DNA from: Kutzneria kofuensis
Lineage (GTDB): Bacteria > Actinomycetota > Actinomycetes > Mycobacteriales > Pseudonocardiaceae
Direction of reading: 5' to 3'
Assembly (NCBI RefSeq): GCF_014203355.1
Contig: NZ_JACHIR010000001.1
Location: 7,318,038 to 7,382,037, forward strand
Length of the DNA stretch: 64,000 nucleotides
Of this stretch, positions 45,935 to 54,123 are shown one piece after another. Below the pieces are notes generated by a model, which saw only the letters and a program-made list of their open reading frames with translations, had not been told where the DNA came from and did not search any database. Made by a program: the position numbers and the translations under genes. Every line of letters starts with the position of its first letter. Positions within the stretch are counted from its first letter, which is position 1.

Positions 45935-46677
45935 TGCCGGCTTACGGAGCCTACCTGCAACTCCCCGCGCTGTTGGACCGCCAGCGCCCGCACGCCGACG
46001 CGCACGACGAGCTGCTGTTCATCACGGTGCACCAGGTCTTCGAGCTGTGGTTCAAGCAACTGCTGTTCGAGCTGGGCGACGCGCGTGACCGGATGCTCGC
46101 GGGCGAGAGCTACCTGCCCCGCAAGCGGTTGGAGCGGGCGGTGGTGATCCAGCGCGCGCTGCTGGGCCAGTTCGACGTGCTCGACACCATGGAGCCGCAG
46201 GACTTCAACGAGTTCCGCACCGCGCTGGGCACCGGCAACGGCGGCCAGTCCGCCCAGTTCTGGGAGATCGCACTGCTGTCCGGCTCGCGGGACGCCAGTT
46301 ATCTCGACCGGCCCTGGTACACCAAGCAGGAACGCGCGCGGTTGCGTCGGCGGTACGAGGAACCCTCGCTCTGGGAGGGATTCCTGGCCCTGCTGGCCGA
46401 CGCCGGCTTCGACGTCGCCACCAGGTCCTGCCGCGCCGACGCCTGCCGGCAGCTCGCCGCGCGCACCGACCGGTACCGGCAGCTGTGGGACCTCGCGGAG
46501 GCCCTGATCGCGCACGACCAGGCGTGGGCGTCGTGGCAGAGCCGGCACCTGCTGACCGTGCAGCGGCAGATCGGTCGCAAGCGCGGCACCGGCGGCAGCG
46601 CCGGTGCGGCGCATCTGAAGTCCCACCTGGACAATCGGTTCTACCCGGAGCTGTGGGAACTGCGCGCCACGCTGTAG
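45934..46677 (+). CDS. Tryptophan 2,3-dioxygenase-superfamily haem protein
   Basis: The 247-residue protein shows the TDO pattern: AYLQLPALLDRQ, HDELLFITVHQVFELWFK (distal His33), FRTALGTGNGG, the proximal haem histidine His205 in SRHLLTVQRQIG and GTGGS (218-222). True TDOs convert L-Trp to N-formylkynurenine. Here the segment usually reading GFQS-QYR, whose Tyr/Arg hold the substrate carboxylate, is GGQSAQFW, so the substrate may differ. Related cluster-borne haem enzymes hydroxylate or oxygenate modified Trp or Tyr. It is the last gene of the coupled run. Confidence 0.85.
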   Translation: MPAYGAYLQLPALLDRQRPHADAHDELLFITVHQVFELWFKQLLFELGDARDRMLAGESYLPRKRLERAVVIQRALLGQFDVLDTMEPQDFNEFRTALGTGNGGQSAQFWEIALLSGSRDASYLDRPWYTKQERARLRRRYEEPSLWEGFLALLADAGFDVATRSCRADACRQLAARTDRYRQLWDLAEALIAHDQAWASWQSRHLLTVQRQIGRKRGTGGSAGAAHLKSHLDNRFYPELWELRATL

Positions 46678-46790
46678 GCCCGTCGCCTGGTGCAGCTGGT
46701 GGCGCTGCTCGGGCCGCCCGCTGGGCGGGACCGGCGGCTCGCAGCGGCCTGACGGCGCTGGTTTAGTCCGATTGGTGCATACTCGGACGA

Positions 46791-49412
46791 GTGGAGTCGA
46801 GGCTGGTTGGCCGTGATCGCGAACTGGGGGTCATCGACCGGGCGATCGGGGCGGTCCGTGGCGGCGAGCGCCGCATCCTGCTGGTGTCCGGTCAGGCCGG
46901 CATCGGCAAGTCGCGGCTGGCGGTCAGCTCGCTGCGCAGGGCCAAGGAGCACGACTTCGCGGTGCTGATGGGCTCGTCGAGCCCGCTGCAGGCCGGCCTG
47001 GCCTACGCGCCGGTGGTGGAGGCGCTGCGCCGCTACCTCGGCACGCTGCCCGAGCCGGAGTCGGCCGAACTGCTGGACGGCCTGCACGACATCGCCGGCC
47101 TGATCGCGGATCCGCGCCTGTCGCCGGCCCCGCCGACCGGCGATCCCGAGCTCGAACGCACCAGGATGTTCGAGGCCGTGCTGCGCCTGGTCGAGCGGAT
47201 CACGGCGCGACGACCGGCCTTGTTCGTCGTGGACGACCTGCACTGGGCCGACCGCGGCACGATCGAGCTGCTGCACCACCTCGGCCGGGGGAGCAGGCGA
47301 CGGCGGCTGCTGCTGTGGTGCGGCTATCGCAGCGCTGAGCCGGGCGGGCCACTGACGGCGTTGGCGATGACCGTGCGACGCGACGAGTCCGGCGTCGAGC
47401 TGGCGCTGGAACCGTTGTCGGACAACGCAGTGGGCGAACTCGTCGGCGATCTGCTCGGTGCACCGCCGCGCGCCGAGCTGCTCAGCAAGGTCACCGCACG
47501 TGCCCAGGGCGTCCCGCTGTTCGTCACGGCCCTGGTCGGCGGCGGCGAGATCCCCGACGGCCTGCCGGTGATCGTCCGCGATGTCGTGCTGGATCGCCTG
47601 CAGCGCTTGGACGATCGAGCGCGGCGGCTGCTGGAGCTGATCGCCGTCGCCGGCGCCGGCGGCTCGCCGCGGTTGCTGCGCACGGTGTGGGCCGAGGACG
47701 GGTTCGACGTGGTGCTGCGGCAACTGTTCCAGCAGGGCTTGGTCGAGGAGTTGGTGGACGGCCCGGCGCTGACGTATCGCGTGTCGCATCCGTTGTACGC
47801 GGAGGTCGCGTACGCGGAACTCACGGTGGGGCAACGGCGTTCGCTGCATGCGGCGATCGCCGCCGCGCTGGACCGCACCGACGTGCTCGAGGCCGCCCCG
47901 CACTACCGGGACGCCGGTGATCTTGTCGACCCGGCGCGGGCGTGTGAAGTCCTTGGCGCGGCGGGACAACGTGCGCTGGACGTCCACGACGCGCAGGAGG
48001 CGGTCAACTACCTCAGCGTGGCCCTGCACCACGCCCAGTCGATCGAACACGCCGACGTGATCCCGGAACTGATGGACGGCCTGGCCCGCGCGCTGCAGGC
48101 CAACGGCCGGCTCGACGACGCCGCGTCGCTCTGGAACCACGCGGATGCCTTGGCGCGGAGCCGGGGTGATTCGCCGCGGCAGCGCATTCTCGGCTACTAC
48201 CGGTCGATTCTGGAGGCCGAGCGCGGCAACGTGAGCACGCCGATGCTGCCGGTGCCGTTCGAGTCCGAGGACCCGCCGATCGGGCTGGTGGTGCACTGGC
48301 TCATCGCCGTTCGGGCCAACGACCTGACCCGGCTGTGGCTGGTGCTGGACGCGATGATCGGCCTGACCGAGCACCAGGACACGGCCGAGGCACGGACCGT
48401 CGCGCACTTCGGCGCGAGTGTCGCGGCGCGGATCGGCGGTGACTACGCGGGCGCGTACACGCAGAACCAGATCGCCATCGAGGCCAGCCGAGCGATCGGC
48501 GCCGAGTCGCGTGAACACTATGCCTACGCGGTGAAACTGCAGCATCCGGGACTGTCGATCCTGCGTGGCGACGTCGCCGCCGCCCTGCGGGCCACCGGCA
48601 ACCCCGGCGCGTCGCAGGTGCAGTTCCACCTGCCCGGGGCCGTGCACTACGTCGAGTACGTGAAGGTGTGGGCCACCTACATCTCCGGCGACCTGGCCGC
48701 CGCGCTCGCCGTCGCCGACGACAGCCTCGCCCTCGCCGAACAGGTCGGCCAGGACCGCCTGACCGGCCGCGCCCTCGCCGCCCGAGCCTTCCTGTTGCTG
48801 GAGAACGGAAACATCGCCCGCGCCGAGGCGGACCTGAAGGCAGCGCGGGAATGCTACGACGCCACTCACGACGACCTCGTCATGGTCACCGATCTCGCCG
48901 AGACCGCCTACGCGCTGCGGACCGGTGCCGCCGTCGACGCCACCGCTTACCGGCCGCCGCGCCCGCTCGGGGACCTGCTCGTCGACTGGCTGCGGGTGGC
49001 GTACTCCGGCTACCTGGCCGTCGCTCGCAAGGATCAGCCTGCGGCCCAACAGGTTCTGCAGCACCTCCGGGTCGCCGGCAAGACCTCGCCGTTCCTCGAC
49101 GCGCTCGCCCTCCGCCAGGAGGGACTGATGCTCGACGACCCCGAGCTGCTCCAGCAGGCCGCGGCGAGGCTCGACGCGATGGGCGCCCGTCTCTCCGTAC
49201 CCAAGGCGCTCACCGGCGCGCAGCCGTTGAGCAAGCGGGAACGGGAGGTCGTGCAGCTGGTCGGCAAGGGGCTGACCAACGCCCAGATCGCCGAGCGGCT
49301 CTTCCTCAGCGAGCGGACCATCGAGACGCACCTGCACAACAGCTACAAGAAGCTGCGGCTGACCACCCGCCCGGCGCTCACCCGGTGGGCGCTTGAGCAC
49401 GCCGACGACTGA
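46791..49412 (+). CDS. LAL-type LuxR family transcriptional regulator
   Basis: The 873-residue protein has an N-terminal AAA/STAND ATPase with Walker A SGQAGIGKSRLAV (about residues 35-47) and Walker B FVVDDLHWAD. A long TPR-like middle is followed by a C-terminal LuxR helix-turn-helix (LSKREREVVQLVGKGLTNAQIAERLFLSERTIETHL in part). Large ATP-binding LuxR regulators are usual pathway-specific activators in actinomycete biosynthetic clusters. The GTG start is preceded by TCCGA…TCGGA arms (from about 46767). It probably activates the upstream enzyme genes and overlaps the convergent YcaO gene by 35 bp. The gap 46678-46790 holds only a short GC hairpin (46714-46728). Confidence 0.9.
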   Translation: MESRLVGRDRELGVIDRAIGAVRGGERRILLVSGQAGIGKSRLAVSSLRRAKEHDFAVLMGSSSPLQAGLAYAPVVEALRRYLGTLPEPESAELLDGLHDIAGLIADPRLSPAPPTGDPELERTRMFEAVLRLVERITARRPALFVVDDLHWADRGTIELLHHLGRGSRRRRLLLWCGYRSAEPGGPLTALAMTVRRDESGVELALEPLSDNAVGELVGDLLGAPPRAELLSKVTARAQGVPLFVTALVGGGEIPDGLPVIVRDVVLDRLQRLDDRARRLLELIAVAGAGGSPRLLRTVWAEDGFDVVLRQLFQQGLVEELVDGPALTYRVSHPLYAEVAYAELTVGQRRSLHAAIAAALDRTDVLEAAPHYRDAGDLVDPARACEVLGAAGQRALDVHDAQEAVNYLSVALHHAQSIEHADVIPELMDGLARALQANGRLDDAASLWNHADALARSRGDSPRQRILGYYRSILEAERGNVSTPMLPVPFESEDPPIGLVVHWLIAVRANDLTRLWLVLDAMIGLTEHQDTAEARTVAHFGASVAARIGGDYAGAYTQNQIAIEASRAIGAESREHYAYAVKLQHPGLSILRGDVAAALRATGNPGASQVQFHLPGAVHYVEYVKVWATYISGDLAAALAVADDSLALAEQVGQDRLTGRALAARAFLLLENGNIARAEADLKAARECYDATHDDLVMVTDLAETAYALRTGAAVDATAYRPPRPLGDLLVDWLRVAYSGYLAVARKDQPAAQQVLQHLRVAGKTSPFLDALALRQEGLMLDDPELLQQAAARLDAMGARLSVPKALTGAQPLSKREREVVQLVGKGLTNAQIAERLFLSERTIETHLHNSYKKLRLTTRPALTRWALEHADD

Positions 49413-50577
49413 CTCGCAGCCGCCGGTAGTCCGTCGACCGGTCCAGTCCCGGCACGAACACGTTGACCACGGCGAGGTTCCGGGTCGAGTACTGCTCCCG
49501 CGCGTACGGCGTGAACCCCTTGCTGTGCAACAGGTCGACCAGGTGGTCGAGGTGTTGGCGCGGGGTGGCCGGCGCGCAGGTGGCCACGAAGCCGACCTCG
49601 GCCGCGTCCGGCAGCCGGCCGGAGAAGTCCGGCAGCTGCCGGCCGGTCGCCGTGCTCTGGAACTGGATCAGCTCGGTCAGCGCCCGGCTGGCCGCGACCC
49701 GGCTGGACAGCGCCGCCGCGCTGCCGGCCGCCACCGGCCGGCAGCCCGGCTCGGGCGCCTGGAACGCGTAGAACGCGGGCACGTCGAGGTCGGAGGTCAT
49801 ATCGATCAGGTGCACCGAGCGCCCGGACCGGTCCGCCGCCGTGATCAGCAGGTCGGCCAGGTCGTCCGGCAGCGACGCCGGATCGACCACCCGCAGCGCC
49901 CGCGCGTGGTCGCTGATCAGCTGCTCGGCGACCAACTGCGCCAGGGCGTCCCGCTCGACCGTCTCGTTGACGGCATGCACCAGGGCCTCCGCCGCATAGG
50001 AGCCAGCCGCCCAACCAGATGCCTCGACGCGGGCGCCGGTCGTCGAATAGTCGTAGAAGTCCTCGATGGTGAGCCGCGCCGGCTCACCCTGCGCGCCGCC
50101 GTACTCGGGGATCGTCAGGAACACCGGCACGTCCACGTCGTCGCTGCCGTCAAGCGCCTGGTAGCGCATGCAGCCGAGCTCGCGGGCCGGGCCTTCGGCC
50201 AGCCGCGCGACCAGCGGGTCCGCAGCCAGCGGGCCGGTCGCCACCTCGTGCGCCTCGCGCAGCCGGACCTGCCGGTTGCGCAGGCCGTCCAGGCCGCTCA
50301 GGTAGTTCTCCAACGCCTCGAACAGCGCCCCGACCCGGGCGGTCTCACGGTCGCCGCGGCCCAGGCCATCGGCTGCCGGCATCTGGACACCGGTGCAGTG
50401 CAGCGAGCACTGCCAGCTGCCCGGATCCGCGTCCAGCAGCGGCGTGAAGTGCGCGCTGAGCCCGAGTTCTCCGGCCGCCGCGAGGCCGCGCGCGAGCGCG
50501 TTGTCGAGGGGCAGGCCCCGTTCGGCCGGTACCGGCATCACGTGCAAGGTCAACTCCGTCCTGCTGGACGCGCCCAC
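49378..50577 (-). CDS. Stand-alone YcaO-domain protein
   Basis: The 399-residue protein has YcaO-type ATP/Mg-binding segments: RETARVGALFEALENYLSG, AEALVHAVNETVERDALAQ and SRALTELIQFQS, with the conserved Glu/Arg pairs. There is no fused E1-like or TOMM partner domain. YcaO enzymes activate an amide with ATP to form azolines, thioamides or amidines, usually on a peptide. The C-terminus is short and Arg-rich rather than the PxPxP of azoline-forming members. The start is GTG 50577, with ATG 50538 possible. No peptide substrate gene is evident nearby. It converges with the LAL gene. Confidence 0.82.
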   Translation of the reverse strand: MGASSRTELTLHVMPVPAERGLPLDNALARGLAAAGELGLSAHFTPLLDADPGSWQCSLHCTGVQMPAADGLGRGDRETARVGALFEALENYLSGLDGLRNRQVRLREAHEVATGPLAADPLVARLAEGPARELGCMRYQALDGSDDVDVPVFLTIPEYGGAQGEPARLTIEDFYDYSTTGARVEASGWAAGSYAAEALVHAVNETVERDALAQLVAEQLISDHARALRVVDPASLPDDLADLLITAADRSGRSVHLIDMTSDLDVPAFYAFQAPEPGCRPVAAGSAAALSSRVAASRALTELIQFQSTATGRQLPDFSGRLPDAAEVGFVATCAPATPRQHLDHLVDLLHSKGFTPYAREQYSTRNLAVVNVFVPGLDRSTDYRRLRVSRRRAQAPTG

Positions 50578-50646
50578 GGTCTTGGACTGCAGGAGTGATC
50601 CGCGGGTGCTCCAGATACGACAACGCTGACATCGGTGCCGTCTTTT

Positions 50647-50798
50647 ACCAAGTGGTGTAGTAAGCCCTGCTCAGCTTTTGGTCCGAACGGGCAGCGGTTG
50701 GCGGCCCGAGCGGACACACCTCGGATGTTGACCAACTGGTTGGTCAGACAATGAGATCGTGTCGCACTTCGCCAGGTCGCGGGCACAACCAGTGGTTG
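50647..50798. promoter_or_regulatory. Cluster of ACCA-TGGT palindromes upstream of the YcaO gene
   Basis: Three related palindromes occur: ACCA-AG-TGGT (50647-50656), TGACCAAC-TG-GTTGGTCA (50729-50746) and CAACCA-G-TGGTTG (50786-50798). They lie in the 392-bp gap between the YcaO gene and the GlxA-type regulator. Repeated half-sites suggest a regulator-binding region for the YcaO promoter. Which protein binds is unknown. Confidence 0.45.
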
Positions 50799-50908
50799 AT
50801 ACACCGGATATCACCGCACGTCCCGGATGCGTACGCCACACGCTAAAGCTCGCACTGCCGAACTGTTGCTCCCTGCAAGTCCGATTCGCCACTGAGTGCC
50901 AACCTGGA

Positions 50909-50963
50909 TGCCGCATGCGCTTCCCGTTTACGCCCTGATGCCACATGGGAAGCGCATGCGGCA
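50909..50963 (-). terminator. 17-bp inverted repeat after the GlxA-type regulator gene
   Basis: Arms TGCCGCATGCGCTTCCC (50909-50925) and the exact reverse complement (50947-50963) enclose a 21-nt loop. It lies 6 bp past the stop of the minus-strand regulator gene, so it is a likely terminator. The palindromic GCATGC core within each arm is unusual. Confidence 0.65.
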
Positions 50964-50969
50964 GAAAAG

Positions 50970-51866
50970 TCAGGGGCGGGCGCGGAGGCGGCGCAGCATC
51001 CGGGCGTCCTCGAAGCCGACGGCGTGGGCGGCGCTCTCGACGGTCGCGCCCTGCCCGATCAGGTGCTCGGCCCGTTCGAGCCGCAGCAGCTGCTGGTAGC
51101 GCAGCGGCGTGAGGCCCGTGGCCCGGGTGAACAGGCGGGTGACGGTCCGCTCGCTGCACCCGACGGCGCGGGCGAGCTCGGCGAGGGGGAGTCGGGCCGT
51201 GTAGTGGCCGTCGATGTGGTCCTGCAGGCGGTGCACGGTGTCGTTGATGTGCGAGCGGTGTCGCAGCATGGCGCTGGCCTGTCGGTCGTCGCCGTTGCGC
51301 CGGGCGTAGATGACCATCTCGCGGGCGATCCGGGCGGCGATGGCCGGCCCGTGCGCGGTGGCGACGAGATGCAGCGCGAGGTCGATGCCGGAGGCGATGC
51401 CGGCGGAGGTGACGATCCGGCCGTCGATCACGTAGAGCACGTCGTGCACGACGGTGGCGGCCGGATACCGCCGGGCGAGCTCGTCCTGGAGCTCGTGGTG
51501 GGTGGTGCAGCGCCGCCCGTCGAGCAGGCCGGCGCGGCCGAGGTGCTCGGCGCCGGAGCAGACGCTGGCGACGGTGCCGGGGAACTCCCGCAGCAACGTC
51601 ATCAGCGCCGGCCCGAGCCGCGGGGTGCGGGTCAGCCGGTCGCCGGCGCACCCCGGCACCACGATCATGTCGCCGGCGTCGAGCGCCGGGATCTCCGTCG
51701 TCGCCTGCACGGTCAGCCCCTGCGCGGTCGGCACCGTGTCGGTGTCGGCGAGGTAGCACAGCCGGTAGTCGAGGCCCTGCTTGGCGGCCGCGGAGAACAC
51801 CTGCGCCGGCCCGGCGAGGTCGAGCAGGTGCAGGTTCGGGGTCAGCAGGAAGGCGACGGTCGGCAC
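50970..51866 (-). CDS. GlxA-family regulator (DJ-1/PfpI domain plus AraC helix-turn-helix)
   Basis: The 298-residue protein has an N-terminal class I glutamine amidotransferase-like domain (about residues 1-165) with the nucleophile-elbow cysteine in ASVCSGAEHLG. A C-terminal AraC DNA-binding domain follows (LAELARAVGCSERTVTRLFTRATGLTP in part). Such GlxA/FtrA-like regulators sense small metabolites, often amino-acid-related or NAD-derived. It starts at GTG 51866, 7 bp after the isochorismatase-like gene in the same operon. Confidence 0.9.
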   Translation of the reverse strand: MPTVAFLLTPNLHLLDLAGPAQVFSAAAKQGLDYRLCYLADTDTVPTAQGLTVQATTEIPALDAGDMIVVPGCAGDRLTRTPRLGPALMTLLREFPGTVASVCSGAEHLGRAGLLDGRRCTTHHELQDELARRYPAATVVHDVLYVIDGRIVTSAGIASGIDLALHLVATAHGPAIAARIAREMVIYARRNGDDRQASAMLRHRSHINDTVHRLQDHIDGHYTARLPLAELARAVGCSERTVTRLFTRATGLTPLRYQQLLRLERAEHLIGQGATVESAAHAVGFEDARMLRRLRARP

Positions 51867-51873
51867 GATCTGG

Positions 51874-52422
51874 TCAGCCTACGGCCAGCTCCGCGATGGT
51901 GCTGATGGTGGCGAACCGGCCGGCCAGCGCGTATTCCGTGCGCTCGATGATCTCCTCGACGCCGAGCTCGCCGACGCCGCTGCGGTGCGGGATCGGGAAG
52001 GTGGCCGTCGCCTCGGTCACGTATGTGACGTCGAAGCCGAGATCAGCCCCCACCCGGGCGGTGGTCTCGCAGCACTGCTCGGTCTGGATGCCGCAGATCA
52101 CCAGCTCCCGAATGCCCCGCTCGGTGAGGACCTGCTGCAGGTTGGTGGTGGTGAAGGCGTTGCGGGAGGTCTTGGTCAGCACCGGCTCGCCCGGCTCCGG
52201 CTCCAGGCCGTCCATCAGCCGCACGTGGCCGCTGGCCGGGTCGAACGTGGTGTCGCTGCCGGGCTCGGTGTGCAGCACCCACACCACCAGGTCCCCGGCT
52301 CCGCGGGCGATGCCGACCAGCTCCTCGGTCTTGGCGACGATGTCCGGAGCGGACACACGCTGCCAGTTTTCCCGCTGGCGGAACGATTCCTGTACGTCGA
52401 TCACGAGCAATGCCTTGGTCAC
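51874..52422 (-). CDS. Isochorismatase-like cysteine hydrolase
   Basis: The 182-residue protein has the catalytic triad of the family: Asp in LLVIDVQESF (residue 9), Lys in LTKTSRNAF and Cys in GIQTEQCCETT. A non-Pro cis-peptide turn precedes the cysteine. Relatives hydrolyse nicotinamide, N-carbamoyl compounds or isochorismate. It is paired with a GlxA-type regulator, a recurrent combination. The 69 bp to the CopC-CopD gene contain nothing notable. Confidence 0.88.
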   Translation of the reverse strand: MTKALLVIDVQESFRQRENWQRVSAPDIVAKTEELVGIARGAGDLVVWVLHTEPGSDTTFDPASGHVRLMDGLEPEPGEPVLTKTSRNAFTTTNLQQVLTERGIRELVICGIQTEQCCETTARVGADLGFDVTYVTEATATFPIPHRSGVGELGVEEIIERTEYALAGRFATISTIAELAVG

Positions 52423-52491
52423 GACCTCGATCGTGCCCGGCGGCGCGGAGCGTCGACAGGCACGGTCTCGTCGTCATGCGGAACGATCTGG

Positions 52492-54123
52492 TCAGGACAC
52501 CTGCCACATGCCGACGGCGGTCGTCTCGTCGATGTCGGAGGTGCGCACGGTCACCGCGACCTGCCACGCGCCCGCGAGCGGGATCTGGGCCTCGGCGGCG
52601 CGGTAGCGGCCGGTGCCGACGTGCTGCACGTCGATCTTCAGCGGGCCGACGTCGCGGTCCTTCTGGGTGAGGGCGACGGTGAGCTCGGGGACGTCCTCGG
52701 CCCGGCCGGACAGGTCCTCGACGGTGACGTCCAGCAGGTTGGGACCGGTGTGCGCGGGCGTGATGTAGATCTTCAGGTTGCCCTTGCCACCCGGTCCGCC
52801 GGTGTCGAACGGCAGGGTCTGGCCGTCCGGCGTGGCCTGCACGACGGGCGTGGTGGCGGCTTCGGCGGTGCGGGCCGGTTCGGCGTTGACCAGGGCGGCG
52901 GTGAGCCCGAGAACGATGACAGCGCCGGCGGTTTCGACCAGGACGGGCCGGCGCAGCTTGCCGACGTGAGAGCGGACCCACCGGCGGGAGAAGTAGGCGG
53001 CGCCGAGCACCACCAGCACGCCGGCGATCTTGAGCAGCAGCAGGCGGCCGTACTCGGTGTCGAAGAAGCCGGCCCAGCTGCCGAGCTGCCGCCAGCTCTG
53101 GTACGTGCCGGTCGCCACCAGCACGCCGACACACGCGAAAGCGACCTGCGAGAACCGCTGCACGGCGGCTTGCGGCGGCTTGGCCCGCCACAACACGACG
53201 AGCCCGCCGAGCCAGATGCCCATGGCGTCCAGGTGCAGCACGTCGACCGGCAGCGCGAGATCGGCCTGCAGACCGGCGGCGGCGTGCCCGGACATCGACC
53301 ACGTCCACGCCAGGCCGTTGAGCAGCACCACGCCGATGCCCCCGAACACCGCCCGGCGATTCGGCGTCCACTCCTCGGTCGCCAGGATTTCGGCGATGTA
53401 CGGGGCCGCCAACGCGAGCAGCACGATGCGCACGATCACGCCCGTGCCCAATGCAATGTCCAATGTGGACGAGAACAGGTCCCCGTCGAAGAGGCGGTCG
53501 AGGCCGGCCCCAGCGCCGTAAGGACCTTGCAGCAACGCGCCCGCGACCGTGGCCAGCAGCAACGTCAGCCACGAACCGCCGATCAACCGCCGCACGCCGC
53601 GATTCACCGCGCCTTGCGGCCAGCACCAGAACACGAACGCCACGGCGCCGATGAGCAGCGCGAACGACGCGTATTCGAGGCCACGAGCCGTCCAGTACAC
53701 AATGGACACCGCCAGGCTGCCGGCGGAAGGCGCGGCAACGGGGGCGGCGGCCGAAGCGTGGCCGACGGAGAAGGTGAAGGCGCCGGAAATCGGGTGCGAG
53801 TCGGCGGAAACCACGTGCCAGGACACGGTGTACGTGCCCTGGGCGGTCGAAGTCAGCTGCACGCCAACGGTGTTGCCGCGGCCGTCGATGTGGTCGGCCT
53901 TGCCGTTGTCGGCCGACGAGCCGTCCGGGGCGATCACGTGCACACCGTCCGGCTCGACCTGCACGGATTCCCCGAACGTCAACGTGACCCGACTGGGCGC
54001 GGACTGCACCAGCGAGCCGTTGGACGGTGCGGAGGATTCCAGCACGGCGTGCGCGGACGCCTGGCCGGCTGTCACGGCCATCGCCGCGAACACGCCGGCC
54101 AGCACCAGCAGCAGCGTCCTCAT
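52492..54123 (-). CDS. CopC-CopD fusion copper-transport protein
   Basis: The 543-residue protein starts with a signal peptide ending SAHA and a CopC domain (about residues 25-120), whose N-terminal His (HAVLESSAPSNGS) is the usual Cu(II) ligand and which has VSADSHPISGAF. A Pro/Ala linker is followed by a CopD membrane domain of eight or so helices (about 140-420) and a C-terminal extracytoplasmic domain. Such proteins bind copper outside the cell and help its uptake. Translation is coupled to the upstream YcnI frame (ATGA overlap). Confidence 0.9.
   Translation of the reverse strand: MRTLLLVLAGVFAAMAVTAGQASAHAVLESSAPSNGSLVQSAPSRVTLTFGESVQVEPDGVHVIAPDGSSADNGKADHIDGRGNTVGVQLTSTAQGTYTVSWHVVSADSHPISGAFTFSVGHASAAAPVAAPSAGSLAVSIVYWTARGLEYASFALLIGAVAFVFWCWPQGAVNRGVRRLIGGSWLTLLLATVAGALLQGPYGAGAGLDRLFDGDLFSSTLDIALGTGVIVRIVLLALAAPYIAEILATEEWTPNRRAVFGGIGVVLLNGLAWTWSMSGHAAAGLQADLALPVDVLHLDAMGIWLGGLVVLWRAKPPQAAVQRFSQVAFACVGVLVATGTYQSWRQLGSWAGFFDTEYGRLLLLKIAGVLVVLGAAYFSRRWVRSHVGKLRRPVLVETAGAVIVLGLTAALVNAEPARTAEAATTPVVQATPDGQTLPFDTGGPGGKGNLKIYITPAHTGPNLLDVTVEDLSGRAEDVPELTVALTQKDRDVGPLKIDVQHVGTGRYRAAEAQIPLAGAWQVAVTVRTSDIDETTAVGMWQVS

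Noticed and set aside
46641-49400. 919-codon open frame antisense to the LAL regulator
   Set aside because: It is the complement of a clear LuxR/LAL gene with good motifs. The antisense protein is Arg/Gln/His-rich with no domain pattern.
50578-50969. Hidden small gene in the 392-bp gap upstream of YcaO
   Set aside because: No frame with a plausible ribosome-binding site and composition was found. The stretch is better explained by operator palindromes and a terminator hairpin.
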